NCBI RefSeq assembly: GCF_013085465.1
Contig: NZ_CP049838.1
Span: forward strand, 6,324,001 to 6,388,000
DNA length: 64,000 nt
DNA from: Streptomyces asoensis
GTDB taxonomy: Bacteria > Actinomycetota > Actinomycetes > Streptomycetales > Streptomycetaceae
Direction: 5' to 3'
A program made the translations under genes and the position numbers. Shown here in pieces: positions 55,696 to 63,893 of the stretch (position 1 is its first letter; each line of letters starts with the position of its first letter). The notes below the pieces were generated by a model. That model ran no database searches. It saw only the letters and a program-made list of their open reading frames with translations, and was not told the DNA's origin.

Positions 55696-57846
55696 TCAGC
55701 TCCGGTTCAACTCGAACCACACCACCTTGCCGGTGCTGAGCCGGGTGGCCCCCCACCGCCGGGCCAGCCGATTCACCAGATACAGGCCGCGGCCGCCCTC
55801 GTCGGTCGCGCGGGCCTGCCGCAGTCGAGGCAGCTGCGGCACGTCGTCGCCGACCTCGCAGCGCAGCACATCGGTCCGCAGCAACCGCAGGGTCACCGGC
55901 CGCGAGGCATACCGCACCGCGTTCGTGACGACCTCACTGACCAGCAGTTCGACGGAGTCGGTCATGTCCTCCATGCCCCAGCGGGACAGCGCCCGCCGGG
56001 CCAGCCGACGGGCCCGGCCGGGAGCCGCGTCCTCCGGCTCGAGGAACCAGTACGCCACGTCGCTCGGCGCGATCCCGTCGAACCGGGCGGCGAGCAGCGC
56101 GATGTCGTCGTCCCGGTCGCCCGGGCCGAGCATGTCGAGCACCTCGTCGCACAGGGCCTCGAGGGGCGGCGGATGATCGGGGCCGGTCAGCTGGGCGGTC
56201 GCGGCGAGCTTCTCCCGCAGCTGCTCTATGCCGGTCGCCACGTCCCGCAGCCGGGACTCGACCAGGCCGTCGGTGTACAGCAGCAGCGTCGCCCCGGCCG
56301 GGGCGTCGAGCTCCACCGCCTCGAAATCGACCCCGCCCACGCCGATCGGCGCGCCCGGCGGCACCCGCAGCACCTCGGCCCGGCCGCCCAGGTGCAGCAG
56401 GATGGGCGGGGGATGACCCGCGTTGGCGATGGTGATCCGGTGCGATACCGGGTCGTAGACCGCGTAGAGGCAGGTCGCCATGCGGTCGGTGCCCAGCCGT
56501 TGGGCCTGCTCGTCGAGATGGTGCAGGACCTCCTGCGGCGGCAGGTCGAGGCCGGCGAGGGTCTGGGCCGTCGTCCGCAGCTGCCCCATGATGGCCGCCG
56601 ACGTCATGGAGTGCCCCATGACGTCGCCCACCACCAGTGCCACCCGGCTGCCCGGCAGCGGGATGGCGTCGTACCAGTCGCCGCCGACCCGCGCGGTCTC
56701 GGCCGCGGGCAGGTACCGGGAGGCGAGCCGCACGCCCGTGGGACGCGGCAGGGTCTCCGGCAGCATCGTGCGCTGAAGCTCGTCGGCGATGTACGCCTCA
56801 CGGTCGTACAGCACCGCCTTGTCGATGCCCAGGGCGCTGTGCGTGGCGAGCTGGGCGGCCACCAGCAGATCGTCGTTCTCGAACGGGATGCGTTCCGGGC
56901 GGCGCAGGAACACCGCGGCGCCGATCACCCGGCGGCGGCCGCGCAGCGGGGCCAGGACGGCCCGCTGACCGCTCGGGATGGCCAGGGTGCTGTCCTCGCC
57001 CAGCAGTTCGGGCAGCGCGGCGCGTGCGGCCGGATGGTCGGCGAACACCGGACGCACCCCGCGCAGCACCTCAGCGAGCGCCCCGCCGGGCCGCACCTCG
57101 CACAGCTCGCCGACCGCGGCCGACAGCTCGGCGGTCAGCTCGCCCGGCTCCGGGGGCGGCAGGGCGAGCGCCGCGAAGCCGGTCTCGGTGTCCCGTTCCT
57201 CCGGGATGCGGTCGGTGCGCCGCAGCCGCAGCATGATGCGGTCCGCCGCGGGCCGCTCGTCGCCCACGGGCAGCGGATCGCGCAGATAGACGAGGATCGC
57301 GTCGGAGAAGGTCGGCACGGTGGCCCGGCACAGCCCCATCACGATCTCGTCGAGGTCCAGACCGCGGGCGATCCGCCGGGTCGCGGCGCCCACGAAGCGC
57401 AGCCGGTCCCCGTCCCGCCGCATCGGCGTGGGCCGACCGGGCGTCAGTGCCCCTCCGGCGCGCCGGTCCTGCCCGTCCGGACCCCGCTCCGGGCGCGCGT
57501 CGGTGCCCGGCTGGGCCGGGATGGACTCGGGAGCGGGACGCGGCCGGTGGTCACCCACGCTCGGCTTGGCCCGCGCGGGAGGCGCCCCCATCGCCTCGTC
57601 GGACGCCGACGGCTGGGAGTGCTCGGTGCCGGAACCGGCCTCCGAGCCGGCCGCATCCATTCCCGTGGCTCCCTGGCCGCCCATGCCACCCTTTCCGCCC
57701 TTGCCGCGTGGCGTCGTCGTACCCGAGGTGTCGGGCGGTAAGGCGGACTGACCCGGCGCCGGCGCCTGGGTATGCAGCAGTGCCCCACGGGGGTCCGTGG
57801 GGTCGACGCCCTGGGGGCGTTCGTAGGAGGTGGGCTGCTCCGTCAC
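55696..57846 (-). CDS. SpoIIE-type PP2C phosphatase with GAF and anti-sigma-kinase-like domains
   Basis: 716 residues. A low-complexity N-terminus (about 1-140) is followed by a GAF-like sensor (about 145-340), then a SpoIIE/PP2C phosphatase (about 345-560: RVGGDWYDAIPL, LVVGDVMGHS, LLLYTDGLVESR, DRDDDIALLAARF). A C-terminal HATPase_c of RsbW type ends the chain (SELLVSEVVTNAVRYASRP style, ATDEGGRGLYLVNRLARRWG). Such proteins sit in partner-switching systems that release sigma factors. The GTG start and a distant promoter (58127-58157) imply a leader of about 270 bases. Confidence 0.93.
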   Translation of the reverse strand: MTEQPTSYERPQGVDPTDPRGALLHTQAPAPGQSALPPDTSGTTTPRGKGGKGGMGGQGATGMDAAGSEAGSGTEHSQPSASDEAMGAPPARAKPSVGDHRPRPAPESIPAQPGTDARPERGPDGQDRRAGGALTPGRPTPMRRDGDRLRFVGAATRRIARGLDLDEIVMGLCRATVPTFSDAILVYLRDPLPVGDERPAADRIMLRLRRTDRIPEERDTETGFAALALPPPEPGELTAELSAAVGELCEVRPGGALAEVLRGVRPVFADHPAARAALPELLGEDSTLAIPSGQRAVLAPLRGRRRVIGAAVFLRRPERIPFENDDLLVAAQLATHSALGIDKAVLYDREAYIADELQRTMLPETLPRPTGVRLASRYLPAAETARVGGDWYDAIPLPGSRVALVVGDVMGHSMTSAAIMGQLRTTAQTLAGLDLPPQEVLHHLDEQAQRLGTDRMATCLYAVYDPVSHRITIANAGHPPPILLHLGGRAEVLRVPPGAPIGVGGVDFEAVELDAPAGATLLLYTDGLVESRLRDVATGIEQLREKLAATAQLTGPDHPPPLEALCDEVLDMLGPGDRDDDIALLAARFDGIAPSDVAYWFLEPEDAAPGRARRLARRALSRWGMEDMTDSVELLVSEVVTNAVRYASRPVTLRLLRTDVLRCEVGDDVPQLPRLRQARATDEGGRGLYLVNRLARRWGATRLSTGKVVWFELNRS

Positions 57847-58162
57847 GCGTGTCGAATCCGTCCGTCCGGGGCTGCGCGCCGCGCGCGCAGTTGGTCCCGC
57901 AGGAAACCCGATACCCGGAATACGTGCCCCCGGAACGGAATTCCCGCGTGGTCAGAGGTTGTTCCTGTGCCACCGGTGGACGGCGCGCGGCCCTGGGGGC
58001 CGACGTCGAACGTCCCGCCGGTGTTGCCCTCGTACCCCTCGCTCACGTGCTGCCGCCCCTCGGTGACGTTCGGTCAGGCCCGGCGTCTGCTCCGGGAGTT
58101 ACTGCCAGCGTGCCTTGCGGAGGACGATCCTACGTTTGTTGCCCGGGGGCGCATCAAGGGTC
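57847..58162 (-). promoter_or_regulatory. Long leader and promoter region of the phosphatase gene
   Basis: No gene seen in these 316 bases. At its upstream end a leftward TTGATG (58152-58157) and TAGGAT (58127-58132) are 19 bp apart, so the mRNA would have an untranslated leader of about 270 bases. The promoter begins right after the DUF402 stop. Confidence 0.5.
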
Positions 58163-58855
58163 TCATGTGGACATGTGCGCGGGCGTACGGTCCCAGTCCT
58201 CAGGCAGCAACGGTACGGCCCAGGACGGATCCGGGCGCCAGTGCTGCCAGCCCTCGCTGAACGGAGGCCCCCACGCGCGGATCACCTCCACCGCCCTGCT
58301 GCCCGCCTCCCTCACCTGTTCGGCGACCGCCCGGTCCATCAGTCCGTCCTGCTGGGCCTGCGCGAACTCGTCCTCGTCACGCAGACCCCAACTGCGGTCC
58401 GGGTAGACGCAGATGTCCAGGAAGTGGTCCTCGGAGTCCACCCCGCCGTCCCAACGGGCCAGCGGCGTCTCCAGGTTGACGTACCAGTTCTTGAACTGCC
58501 AGCCCTGGTCCCAGAACAGCCACACCGACCACGGCTCGCCGGGCCGGGCCACCTTCAGCACCCCGGTGCCGAGCCAGCGTCCCCGCGCAACGGTACGCGG
58601 CTTGGTGTACCGGGTGCGCAGCGGCTCCTGGTGCGGCGGGGTGCCGTCCGCGAGCACCGGCTTGACGCACTGCGTGCCCGGGGCCAGCCACACGGCCAGC
58701 AGCTCCTCGTCGTCCCGCACCACGGTGACCGGGCGGGCGATGTGGAAGTTCGCCCCGCCGTTCTCCCGGTAGCGCCACAGAATCCGGCTCCCGGGCTCCC
58801 AGAAGGCCGCCGCACCACCAGTTCCCACGCGTCTCACCGCTTCACCGTCTGCCAT
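58163..58855 (-). CDS. DUF402 family protein, probable nucleotide phosphatase
   Basis: 230 residues. The DUF402 barrel is recognised by DNWY-like NWYVNLETPLARWDGGVDSEDHFLDICVYPDRS in outline, with conserved Asp/Glu residues (DSEDHFLD, DEDEF) for metal binding. Members studied in other Gram-positives hydrolyse nucleoside tri- and diphosphates. It lies between the fumarase and the phosphatase gene, all leftward, with 84 bases to fumC. No membrane or signal sequence. Confidence 0.85.
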   Translation of the reverse strand: MADGEAVRRVGTGGAAAFWEPGSRILWRYRENGGANFHIARPVTVVRDDEELLAVWLAPGTQCVKPVLADGTPPHQEPLRTRYTKPRTVARGRWLGTGVLKVARPGEPWSVWLFWDQGWQFKNWYVNLETPLARWDGGVDSEDHFLDICVYPDRSWGLRDEDEFAQAQQDGLMDRAVAEQVREAGSRAVEVIRAWGPPFSEGWQHWRPDPSWAVPLLPEDWDRTPAHMST

Positions 58856-58939
58856 GCACAGATATTAGGTGCCATGGGCATACGACGCTGCGGCGCGCGT
58901 CACGGTTCTCGCGCCGGGGGCGCGAAAGCACACGAGGGT

Positions 58940-60325
58940 TTACGGGTGTGTCATCCGCAGGACATCCAGGGCCTCGTCGAGCTGCTCGACCGTCAGATCC
59001 CCGCGCTCCACGTACCCGCCGTCCAGCACCACCTGCCGGATCGTCCGCCGCTCCGCCAGCGCCTTCTTGGCCACCTTCGCGGCCTCCTCGTACCCGATGT
59101 ACTTGTTCAGCGGCGTGACCACGGACGGCGAGGACTCGGCGTACTCCCGGGCCCGCTCGCGGTGCGCGACGATCCCGTCGACGGTCCGGTCCGCGAGCAG
59201 CCGGGACACGTTGGCGAGCAGCCGGATCGACTCCAGCACGTTCTTGGCGATCACCGGCAGCATGACGTTGAGCTCGAAGTTGCCCGCCGCGCCCGCCGTG
59301 GCCACGGTCGCGTCGTTCCCGACGACCTGGGCGGCGACCATCAGCACGGCCTCGGGGATCACCGGGTTGACCTTGCCGGGCATGATCGAGGAGCCGGGCT
59401 GGAGGTCGGGCAGGCTGATCTCGGCGAGGCCCGTGCGCGGACCCGAGGCCATCCACCGCAGATCGTTGGCGATCTTCGTGAGGCCCACGGCGATGGTCCG
59501 CAGCTGCCCGCTGGTCTCGACGACCCCGTCCCGCGCGCCCTGCGCCTCGAAGTGGTCGCGCGCCTCGGTCAGCGGCAGCCCGGTGGCACGGGCCACCTCC
59601 TCGATGACGGCGGCGGAGAAGCCGGGGGGCGTGTTGATGCCGGTGCCGACCGCGGTACCGCCCAGCGGCAGCTCGGCGAGCCGGGGGAGCGAGGCGTTGA
59701 GCCGCTCCACGCCGTACCGCACCTGGGCGGCGTACCCGCCGAACTCCTGGCCCAGCGTCACGGGCGTGGCGTCCATCAGATGCGTCCGCCCCGCCTTCAC
59801 CACGTCGGCGAACTCCGCGGACTTGCGCTCCAGGGCTGCCGCCAGATGGTCCAGGGCGGGGATCAGATCGCGCGTGACGGCGGCGGTGGCCGCGATGTGG
59901 AGGGACGAGGGGAAGACGTCGTTGGAGGACTGGGAGGCGTTGACGTGGTCGTTGGGGTGCACGGCCCGGCCCAGACGCTCGGTGGCGAGGGTGGCGACCA
60001 CCTCGTTGGTGTTCATGTTGGACGAGGTCCCGGACCCGGTCTGGAACACGTCCACCGGGAAGTGCTCGTCCCACCGGCCCTCGGCGACCTCCGCGGCCGC
60101 CTCCTGGATGGCGTCGGCGATGTCCTTGTCGACCACCCCGAGCCGCGCGTTCACCTTCGCCGCGGCTCCCTTGATCCGCGCCAGCGCCTCGATGTGCGCA
60201 CGCTCGATGCGCTGTCCCGAGACGGGGAAGTTCTCGACGGCGCGCTGTGTCTGGGCCCGCCACTTGGCTTCCGCCGGGACGCGTACCTCACCCATGGAGT
60301 CGTGCTCGATCCGGTATTCGCTCAT
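58940..60325 (-). CDS. fumC: Fumarate hydratase class II
   Basis: 461 residues, the full class II length. Conserved regions are [47 protein letters not shown], and the signature [11 protein letters not shown], which contains the catalytic serine loop. It catalyses fumarate to malate in the citric acid cycle without an iron-sulfur cluster. The remains of a class I fumarase C-terminus lie 1.2 kb upstream, next to the integrated element, so this may be the only intact fumarase at the locus. Confidence 0.96.
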   Translation of the reverse strand: MSEYRIEHDSMGEVRVPAEAKWRAQTQRAVENFPVSGQRIERAHIEALARIKGAAAKVNARLGVVDKDIADAIQEAAAEVAEGRWDEHFPVDVFQTGSGTSSNMNTNEVVATLATERLGRAVHPNDHVNASQSSNDVFPSSLHIAATAAVTRDLIPALDHLAAALERKSAEFADVVKAGRTHLMDATPVTLGQEFGGYAAQVRYGVERLNASLPRLAELPLGGTAVGTGINTPPGFSAAVIEEVARATGLPLTEARDHFEAQGARDGVVETSGQLRTIAVGLTKIANDLRWMASGPRTGLAEISLPDLQPGSSIMPGKVNPVIPEAVLMVAAQVVGNDATVATAGAAGNFELNVMLPVIAKNVLESIRLLANVSRLLADRTVDGIVAHRERAREYAESSPSVVTPLNKYIGYEEAAKVAKKALAERRTIRQVVLDGGYVERGDLTVEQLDEALDVLRMTHP

Positions 60326-60472
60326 GTCCCGTACAGCGAACGGGGCGGCCGGGATGTTCCGCGCGCTGGGCCGTCCGGATGGTGTCCGGCATGTGACCCA
60401 GGTCTCGTCGGGGCCGTGCAGCAGACGGGGGCGCGCTCGCGTCGAGGAGGGGTGACAGGAAGGGAGGAGCGT

Positions 60473-60994
60473 GTGGAGACGGACTTCCAGGAATTCGTGG
60501 CCGCCCGGTCGACCGCGTTGTTCCGGGGCGCCCTCGTCCTCACGGGAAACCGTGAGGCGGCGGAGGACCTGGTCCAGGAGACCCTGGAGAAGGCCTGCCG
60601 CAAGTGGCGGGTCATCGCGGCGAAGGACGCTCCGGACGCCTACGTCCGGCGGATCATGGTGAACCTGGCCAACGACCGCTGGCGGAGGTTCCGCCGCCTG
60701 ACCACGACTTCTCACCCGGAAGGCTCCGACAGGGCCGCCCCGGGGGACGAGTACGGGCAGGTCGACAGCAGGGACCAGTTGGTGCGCGCGTTGCAGCAAC
60801 TGCCCATGCGGATGCGGACGGTGGTGGTGCTGCGATACTTCGACGATCTCTCGGACACTGAGATCGCGGCCGACCTCGGCATCACGCCGAGTACGGTCCG
60901 CTCCCAGCTGGCCCGGGGCATCGAGAAGCTCAGAAGTCAGTTCCCCGCACTCTCCGGCCCTTCAGCGCTGCGGCACTCGGAAGGAATCCGATGA
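60473..60994 (+). CDS. RNA polymerase ECF sigma factor, SigE-like family (second)
   Basis: 173 residues. Region 2: [30 protein letters not shown]. Region 4: [44 protein letters not shown] in outline. GGAGG is 5 bases before the chosen GTG; another GTG two bases upstream is out of frame. Its stop overlaps the next gene (ATGA), which encodes a membrane partner, the same arrangement as the pair at 20379-22261. Confidence 0.9.
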   Translation: METDFQEFVAARSTALFRGALVLTGNREAAEDLVQETLEKACRKWRVIAAKDAPDAYVRRIMVNLANDRWRRFRRLTTTSHPEGSDRAAPGDEYGQVDSRDQLVRALQQLPMRMRTVVVLRYFDDLSDTEIAADLGITPSTVRSQLARGIEKLRSQFPALSGPSALRHSEGIR

Positions 60995-61494
60995 CCTCGT
61001 ACAGCGATGCACGGCCCTCCGGCCGCACACCTTTCGAAGAGGAACTGATGAACGCCATGAACCAATTCGCGAACTCCGCCGAGAGCCCCGACTTCGACGC
61101 GCCGCAGATCGTGCGCCGCACCCGTCGCCGTCGGACCGTCGGCATCGCCGCCGTCGCCGCCGCCCTCATCGCGGCGGGCGGGGGCACGGCCCTGGCCACC
61201 TCGGTCGCGAGCAACAACTCGACCCCGGCGGCGGCCAGCACGCAGGCCGAGCACGACGACGCCACCACCCTGCTCTACCTCTTCAGCGACGGTGAGACCA
61301 TGCGGATCCCCCTCGCGGGCCTCAGCCTGGACATGGCCAAGCCGCTGCTCGACAAGACGCAGACGAAGCTCGGCACCGTCACGAAGAAGGCCGTCAAGGG
61401 CTGCAAGCCGACCTCGGTGCTCGAGGTGACCCCGCACGCCCCGAAGACCATCAAGCCGGGCGACACGGTCGACTTCACCATCTGCGCCGGCTGA
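60991..61494 (+). CDS. Single-pass membrane partner of ECF sigma factor with PASTA-like end
   Basis: 167 residues. A cytoplasmic N-terminus of about 45 residues is followed by a run of arginines (RRTRRRRTVG) and one membrane helix (IAAVAAALIAAGGGTALAT). The extracytoplasmic domain is about 85 residues (KPLLDKTQTKLGTVTKKAVKG), with a weak PASTA-like flavour and two Cys. Probably the regulator of the sigma factor it is coupled to. No zinc anti-sigma motif is visible. Confidence 0.75.
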   Translation: MTSYSDARPSGRTPFEEELMNAMNQFANSAESPDFDAPQIVRRTRRRRTVGIAAVAAALIAAGGGTALATSVASNNSTPAAASTQAEHDDATTLLYLFSDGETMRIPLAGLSLDMAKPLLDKTQTKLGTVTKKAVKGCKPTSVLEVTPHAPKTIKPGDTVDFTICAG

Positions 61495-61515
61495 CCGCAC
61501 CCTGACCCGACAACG

Positions 61516-61548
61516 ACGCCCGCCCCTGCGTCAATCAGGGGCGGGCGT
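61516..61548 (+). terminator. Terminator after the sigma/partner pair
   Basis: ACGCCCGCCCCTG and its perfect complement (13 bp) around the loop CGTCAAT. Confidence 0.85.
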
Positions 61549-61568
61549 CCGTCACAGCATCACACGCG

Positions 61569-61655
61569 TCACACCAGACCCGGGCCCCGCACCGGAATCG
61601 ACGTGAACGTCGGTGCGGGCGCCGGGTCCTGGAAGAAGTCGTTCGACTTGTTCAG
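61569..61655 (-). pseudogene. C-terminal fragment resembling class I fumarate hydratase
   Basis: A leftward open frame of 29 codons ends in TGA and reads LNKSNDFFQDPAPAPTFTSIP and then VRGPGLV. Codon third positions are almost all G or C, as in a true host gene. KxNDFFQ resembles the end of class I fumarases (DKGNDFFQ in the Escherichia coli enzyme, from memory). The rest of the gene is absent because the recombinase gene begins about 30 bases further on. I infer that the integrated element split the gene here; its 5' part would lie beyond the right edge of the element. Confidence 0.6.
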
Positions 61656-61690
61656 TTGGCGGCACCACCCGTAGCATCCGCGCATGATCT
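61620..61690. other. Probable element attachment junction (att)
   Basis: The change from GC-rich host-like codons to the lower-GC element occurs here, between the fumarase-like fragment and the recombinase start. Large serine recombinases usually lie beside their attachment site. The exact crossover dinucleotide cannot be placed without the other end. Confidence 0.5.
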
Positions 61691-63252
61691 CTAACCCGAG
61701 GGTCCTGGGGAACGTTCGCCTCTCCGTCATGAAGGACGACACGACCAGCCCGGAGAAGCAGCGCGCGGCCGTCGAGCACTGGGCGCACGGCCCCTCTATA
61801 GAGGGACGCATCGTGGGGTGGGCCGAGGACGTGGACGTGTCCGGCGCTATGCATCCCTTCAAGCGACCGGGCCTCGGTCCCTGGTTCACCGAGCGGGCCG
61901 ACGAGTGGGACGCGTTGGCTGTCTGGAAGCTCGACCGCCTTAGCAGGAAGGCGGGTCACTTCGCCGAGATCTTCGAGTGGTGCCAGAAGCACGGCAAAAC
62001 CATCGTGTCCGTGACCGAGGGCATCGACATGTCCACCCCCATGGGCAAGATGTTCGCTCAGATCATCGCCGCGTTCGCGGAAGGCGAGTTGGACACCATC
62101 CGTGCGCGTGCCCTGTCCGGCTCGATGGCCCGGAAGGCCAAGGGCGTTTGGATCGGCGGTGTACTCCCGTTCGGATACCGATTTGAGCGCCAAGAGGACG
62201 GGGGTAAGAAGCTCATTCAGGATGACGAATACGCGAACCTTCTCCGTGACATTGTGGAGAAGCTGAAGAGTGATTGGTCCTCGTACAAGATTGCCGTTGA
62301 TCTGAACAAGCGTGGTGTTCCGACGTGGCGGGATTACCTGCGCATTGATCGCGGCGACGAACCGAAGGGTGTCGCTTGGACCGCTAACGCTATCCGAGCG
62401 ATCGTGACCAACCCCACGGTCGGCGGTATCTACACCTATAAGGGTGAGACTGTCGCGGATGACGATGGTGAGCCGGTACGGATCACGGATGACCCGCTCA
62501 TGGAATACGGGGAGTGGGCGGAACTGGTGGCCAGCATCACGGCTAACCGTCCGGTATCGCGCGCTACGCCCTCGCGTTCCATGTTGGGAGGCGTGGCCGT
62601 GTGCGATGCGTGCGGAGCCCGTATGTCTTCGTCCAAGAAGACCAAGGAGAACGGCAGAGTTTTCCATTACTACGCGTGCAATAACATCAACACGGGCACT
62701 TGTTTCGACCCCGGGCGTATCCGGAGGGAAGATCTCGATACGGTCGTCGGCCAGTTCGTGAATGTCACCCTTGGGCCCCTCCCTGTAATGGAGAGGGTTG
62801 GCAATTCGATCAGTCAAGCGAAGACGGAACTGGTGGAAGCTGAAGCCATGCTTGACAGGCTAGAGGCTGACTATCTGGCCGGTCGTATCAAGACTGAAGT
62901 TCAGATCGAGCGCTACTGGAAGCAGCACGAATCCCAGTCGGCCAAGGTCGAGCGACTGCGTAAGGAAATCAAGGAGGCCGAGGATGCTCCCGCCTGGAAG
63001 GAAACGGGGCGCAGCTATGCGGAGGAATGGGCCGCGAAAGATGATGAACAGCGTCGGGTGTTCCTTCAGCGACATGGGGTAACGATCACGGTCGGGAAGA
63101 ACGAAGAAGGAAATCGCCGAGTGGTTTGCAAAATGCTTGAGCTTGCGGAGATCGCTAAGGAGACTGGGCTTCACGTCCCCGAAGGGTATTGGATGACCGA
63201 GCCTGAAGCGGAGTTCGTCTTGCCCGCGCGTCGGCCGTACAGCGCCGGATAG
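61684..63252 (+). CDS. Large serine recombinase (integrase)
   Basis: 522 residues. The N-terminal resolvase domain has the catalytic Ser14 and Arg12 in NVRLSVMKDDTTSPEKQ, with further active-site residues in WKLDRLSRKAGHF and AEGELDTIRARA. A recombinase domain follows (GVLPFGYRFERQEDGG). Next is a zinc ribbon (CDACGARMSSSKK...YYACNN...GTCFD) and a long coiled-coil arm (about 365-445). This is the phiC31-like layout, somewhat short. It joins attP to attB without host factors. GC content and codon use are clearly lower than in the host genes, marking acquired DNA. Confidence 0.95.
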   Translation: MISNPRVLGNVRLSVMKDDTTSPEKQRAAVEHWAHGPSIEGRIVGWAEDVDVSGAMHPFKRPGLGPWFTERADEWDALAVWKLDRLSRKAGHFAEIFEWCQKHGKTIVSVTEGIDMSTPMGKMFAQIIAAFAEGELDTIRARALSGSMARKAKGVWIGGVLPFGYRFERQEDGGKKLIQDDEYANLLRDIVEKLKSDWSSYKIAVDLNKRGVPTWRDYLRIDRGDEPKGVAWTANAIRAIVTNPTVGGIYTYKGETVADDDGEPVRITDDPLMEYGEWAELVASITANRPVSRATPSRSMLGGVAVCDACGARMSSSKKTKENGRVFHYYACNNINTGTCFDPGRIRREDLDTVVGQFVNVTLGPLPVMERVGNSISQAKTELVEAEAMLDRLEADYLAGRIKTEVQIERYWKQHESQSAKVERLRKEIKEAEDAPAWKETGRSYAEEWAAKDDEQRRVFLQRHGVTITVGKNEEGNRRVVCKMLELAEIAKETGLHVPEGYWMTEPEAEFVLPARRPYSAG

Positions 63253-63274
63253 CCACCCGACATTGTGATCCCCG

Positions 63275-63309
63275 GGCCCCCGTCGCGTGTAAACGCTTCG
63301 GGGGCCTTT
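63275..63309 (+). terminator. Terminator after the recombinase gene
   Basis: GGCCCCCG and CGGGGGCC (8-bp arms) enclose 16 bases, with TTT after the second arm. One operator-like motif lies inside the loop. Confidence 0.7.
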
Positions 63310-63368
63310 CCATGCCCGCACTCTCCAAGGGAGACCGTTTACACGTTCTCACGCCGCCCGTTTAAACG
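63286..63368. promoter_or_regulatory. Three related 10-bp motifs, candidate operators
   Basis: CGTGTAAACG (63286-63295), its exact inverted copy CGTTTACACG (63336-63345) and the palindrome CGTTTAAACG (63359-63368) lie within 83 bases at the edge of the element. They resemble repressor operators of a temperate phage or integrative element. Confidence 0.55.
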
Positions 63369-63425
63369 CCCTTCCTTGAAACCGCCACCCTGGGCGGGTT
63401 AGAAACTGCATGTCTTGTTCTTGTC

Positions 63426-63450
63426 AGTCCCGGCGATAGCTGGGGCTTTC
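63426..63450 (+). terminator. Hairpin with T-rich tail before leader peptide
   Basis: GTCCCGGC-GATA-GCTGGGGC (8 bp with two G-U pairs) is followed by TTTCTT. It would end or attenuate transcription entering the next gene. Confidence 0.5.
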
Positions 63451-63452
63451 TT

Positions 63453-63482
63453 ATGCCCGCGACCAACCGCCCGAGGGAATAG
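63453..63482 (+). CDS. Nine-residue leader peptide, overlapping next start
   Basis: The nine codons ATG to GAA, encoding MPATNRPRE, end with a TAG whose last base is the first base of the next GTG start (TAGTG). There is no strong ribosome binding site. The arrangement suggests translational coupling; whether the peptide is made is unknown. Confidence 0.35.
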   Translation: MPATNRPRE

Positions 63483-63847
63483 TGACCATTGGATTCGGCC
63501 CCGGTGCTCCGTGGGGTGCCATTTCTCAGCTCGACTGCCGAGCCAAAGCACGCAACCCCCTAATCAAGCCGCTCGCTTTCCGGGTGTACTTCGCCGCCCT
63601 CGGCTGGGGGAACCAAGTCGGGCATGCCGAGTTCGCCGAGGGAGCCCTAGCTTCTATCCTGGCCGGGGAGAACGGCCAGGCGCTCACCAGACAGGCTGTA
63701 CAAAAGGGCATGACTGCGGCTAAGGCCATGGCCTTGATCGCCCCTGAGTCGGGCGCACGGTGCCTCGTACTGCCTGGGCACCACTTCCAGAAGAACGGCC
63801 TTGGGTCGGCATCCTGCCGGGTGCACTCCCTTCGGACTGCCGCGTAA
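63482..63847 (+). CDS. Hypothetical protein of the integrated element
   Basis: 121 residues. An N-terminal segment rich in small residues (GFGPGAPWGAISQLDC) is followed by a helical middle (KPLAFRVYFAALGWG, EFAEGALASILAGENGQ). A possible helix-turn-helix comes next (LTRQAVQKGMTAAKAMALI, with a turn at KG). The C-terminus is HHFQKNGLGSASC. I have seen such proteins as unnamed genes of actinobacterial elements, so a small DNA-binding role is possible but unproven. GAGGGA is 5 bases before the GTG. Element-like codon use. Confidence 0.75.
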   Translation: MTIGFGPGAPWGAISQLDCRAKARNPLIKPLAFRVYFAALGWGNQVGHAEFAEGALASILAGENGQALTRQAVQKGMTAAKAMALIAPESGARCLVLPGHHFQKNGLGSASCRVHSLRTAA

Positions 63848-63893
63848 CCCTGTCACGGTTACCGCGTAACCCTCCGAGGGCTACGCATTCTCC
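63840..63893. repeat. CCGCGTAACCCT repeat with two hairpins after the element gene
   Basis: CCGCGTAACCCT occurs at 63840-63851 and 63862-63873. The first overlaps the stop codon and starts a GTAACC/GGTTAC hairpin. The second starts a longer near-palindrome (CGTAACCCTC/GAGGGCTACG). It is probably a double terminator. Confidence 0.6.

Noticed and set aside
58115..60472. Long frame in front of the second sigma factor
   Set aside because: It is antisense to fumC and DUF402. Only the last 173 residues have sigma factor sequence, with a GTG and ribosome binding site at 60473.
61586..61619. CCCGCACCG/CGGTGCGGG inverted repeat as the attachment-site core
   Set aside because: It lies within the fumarase-like coding fragment and is explained by codon use. 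The crossover could be here but nothing places it.
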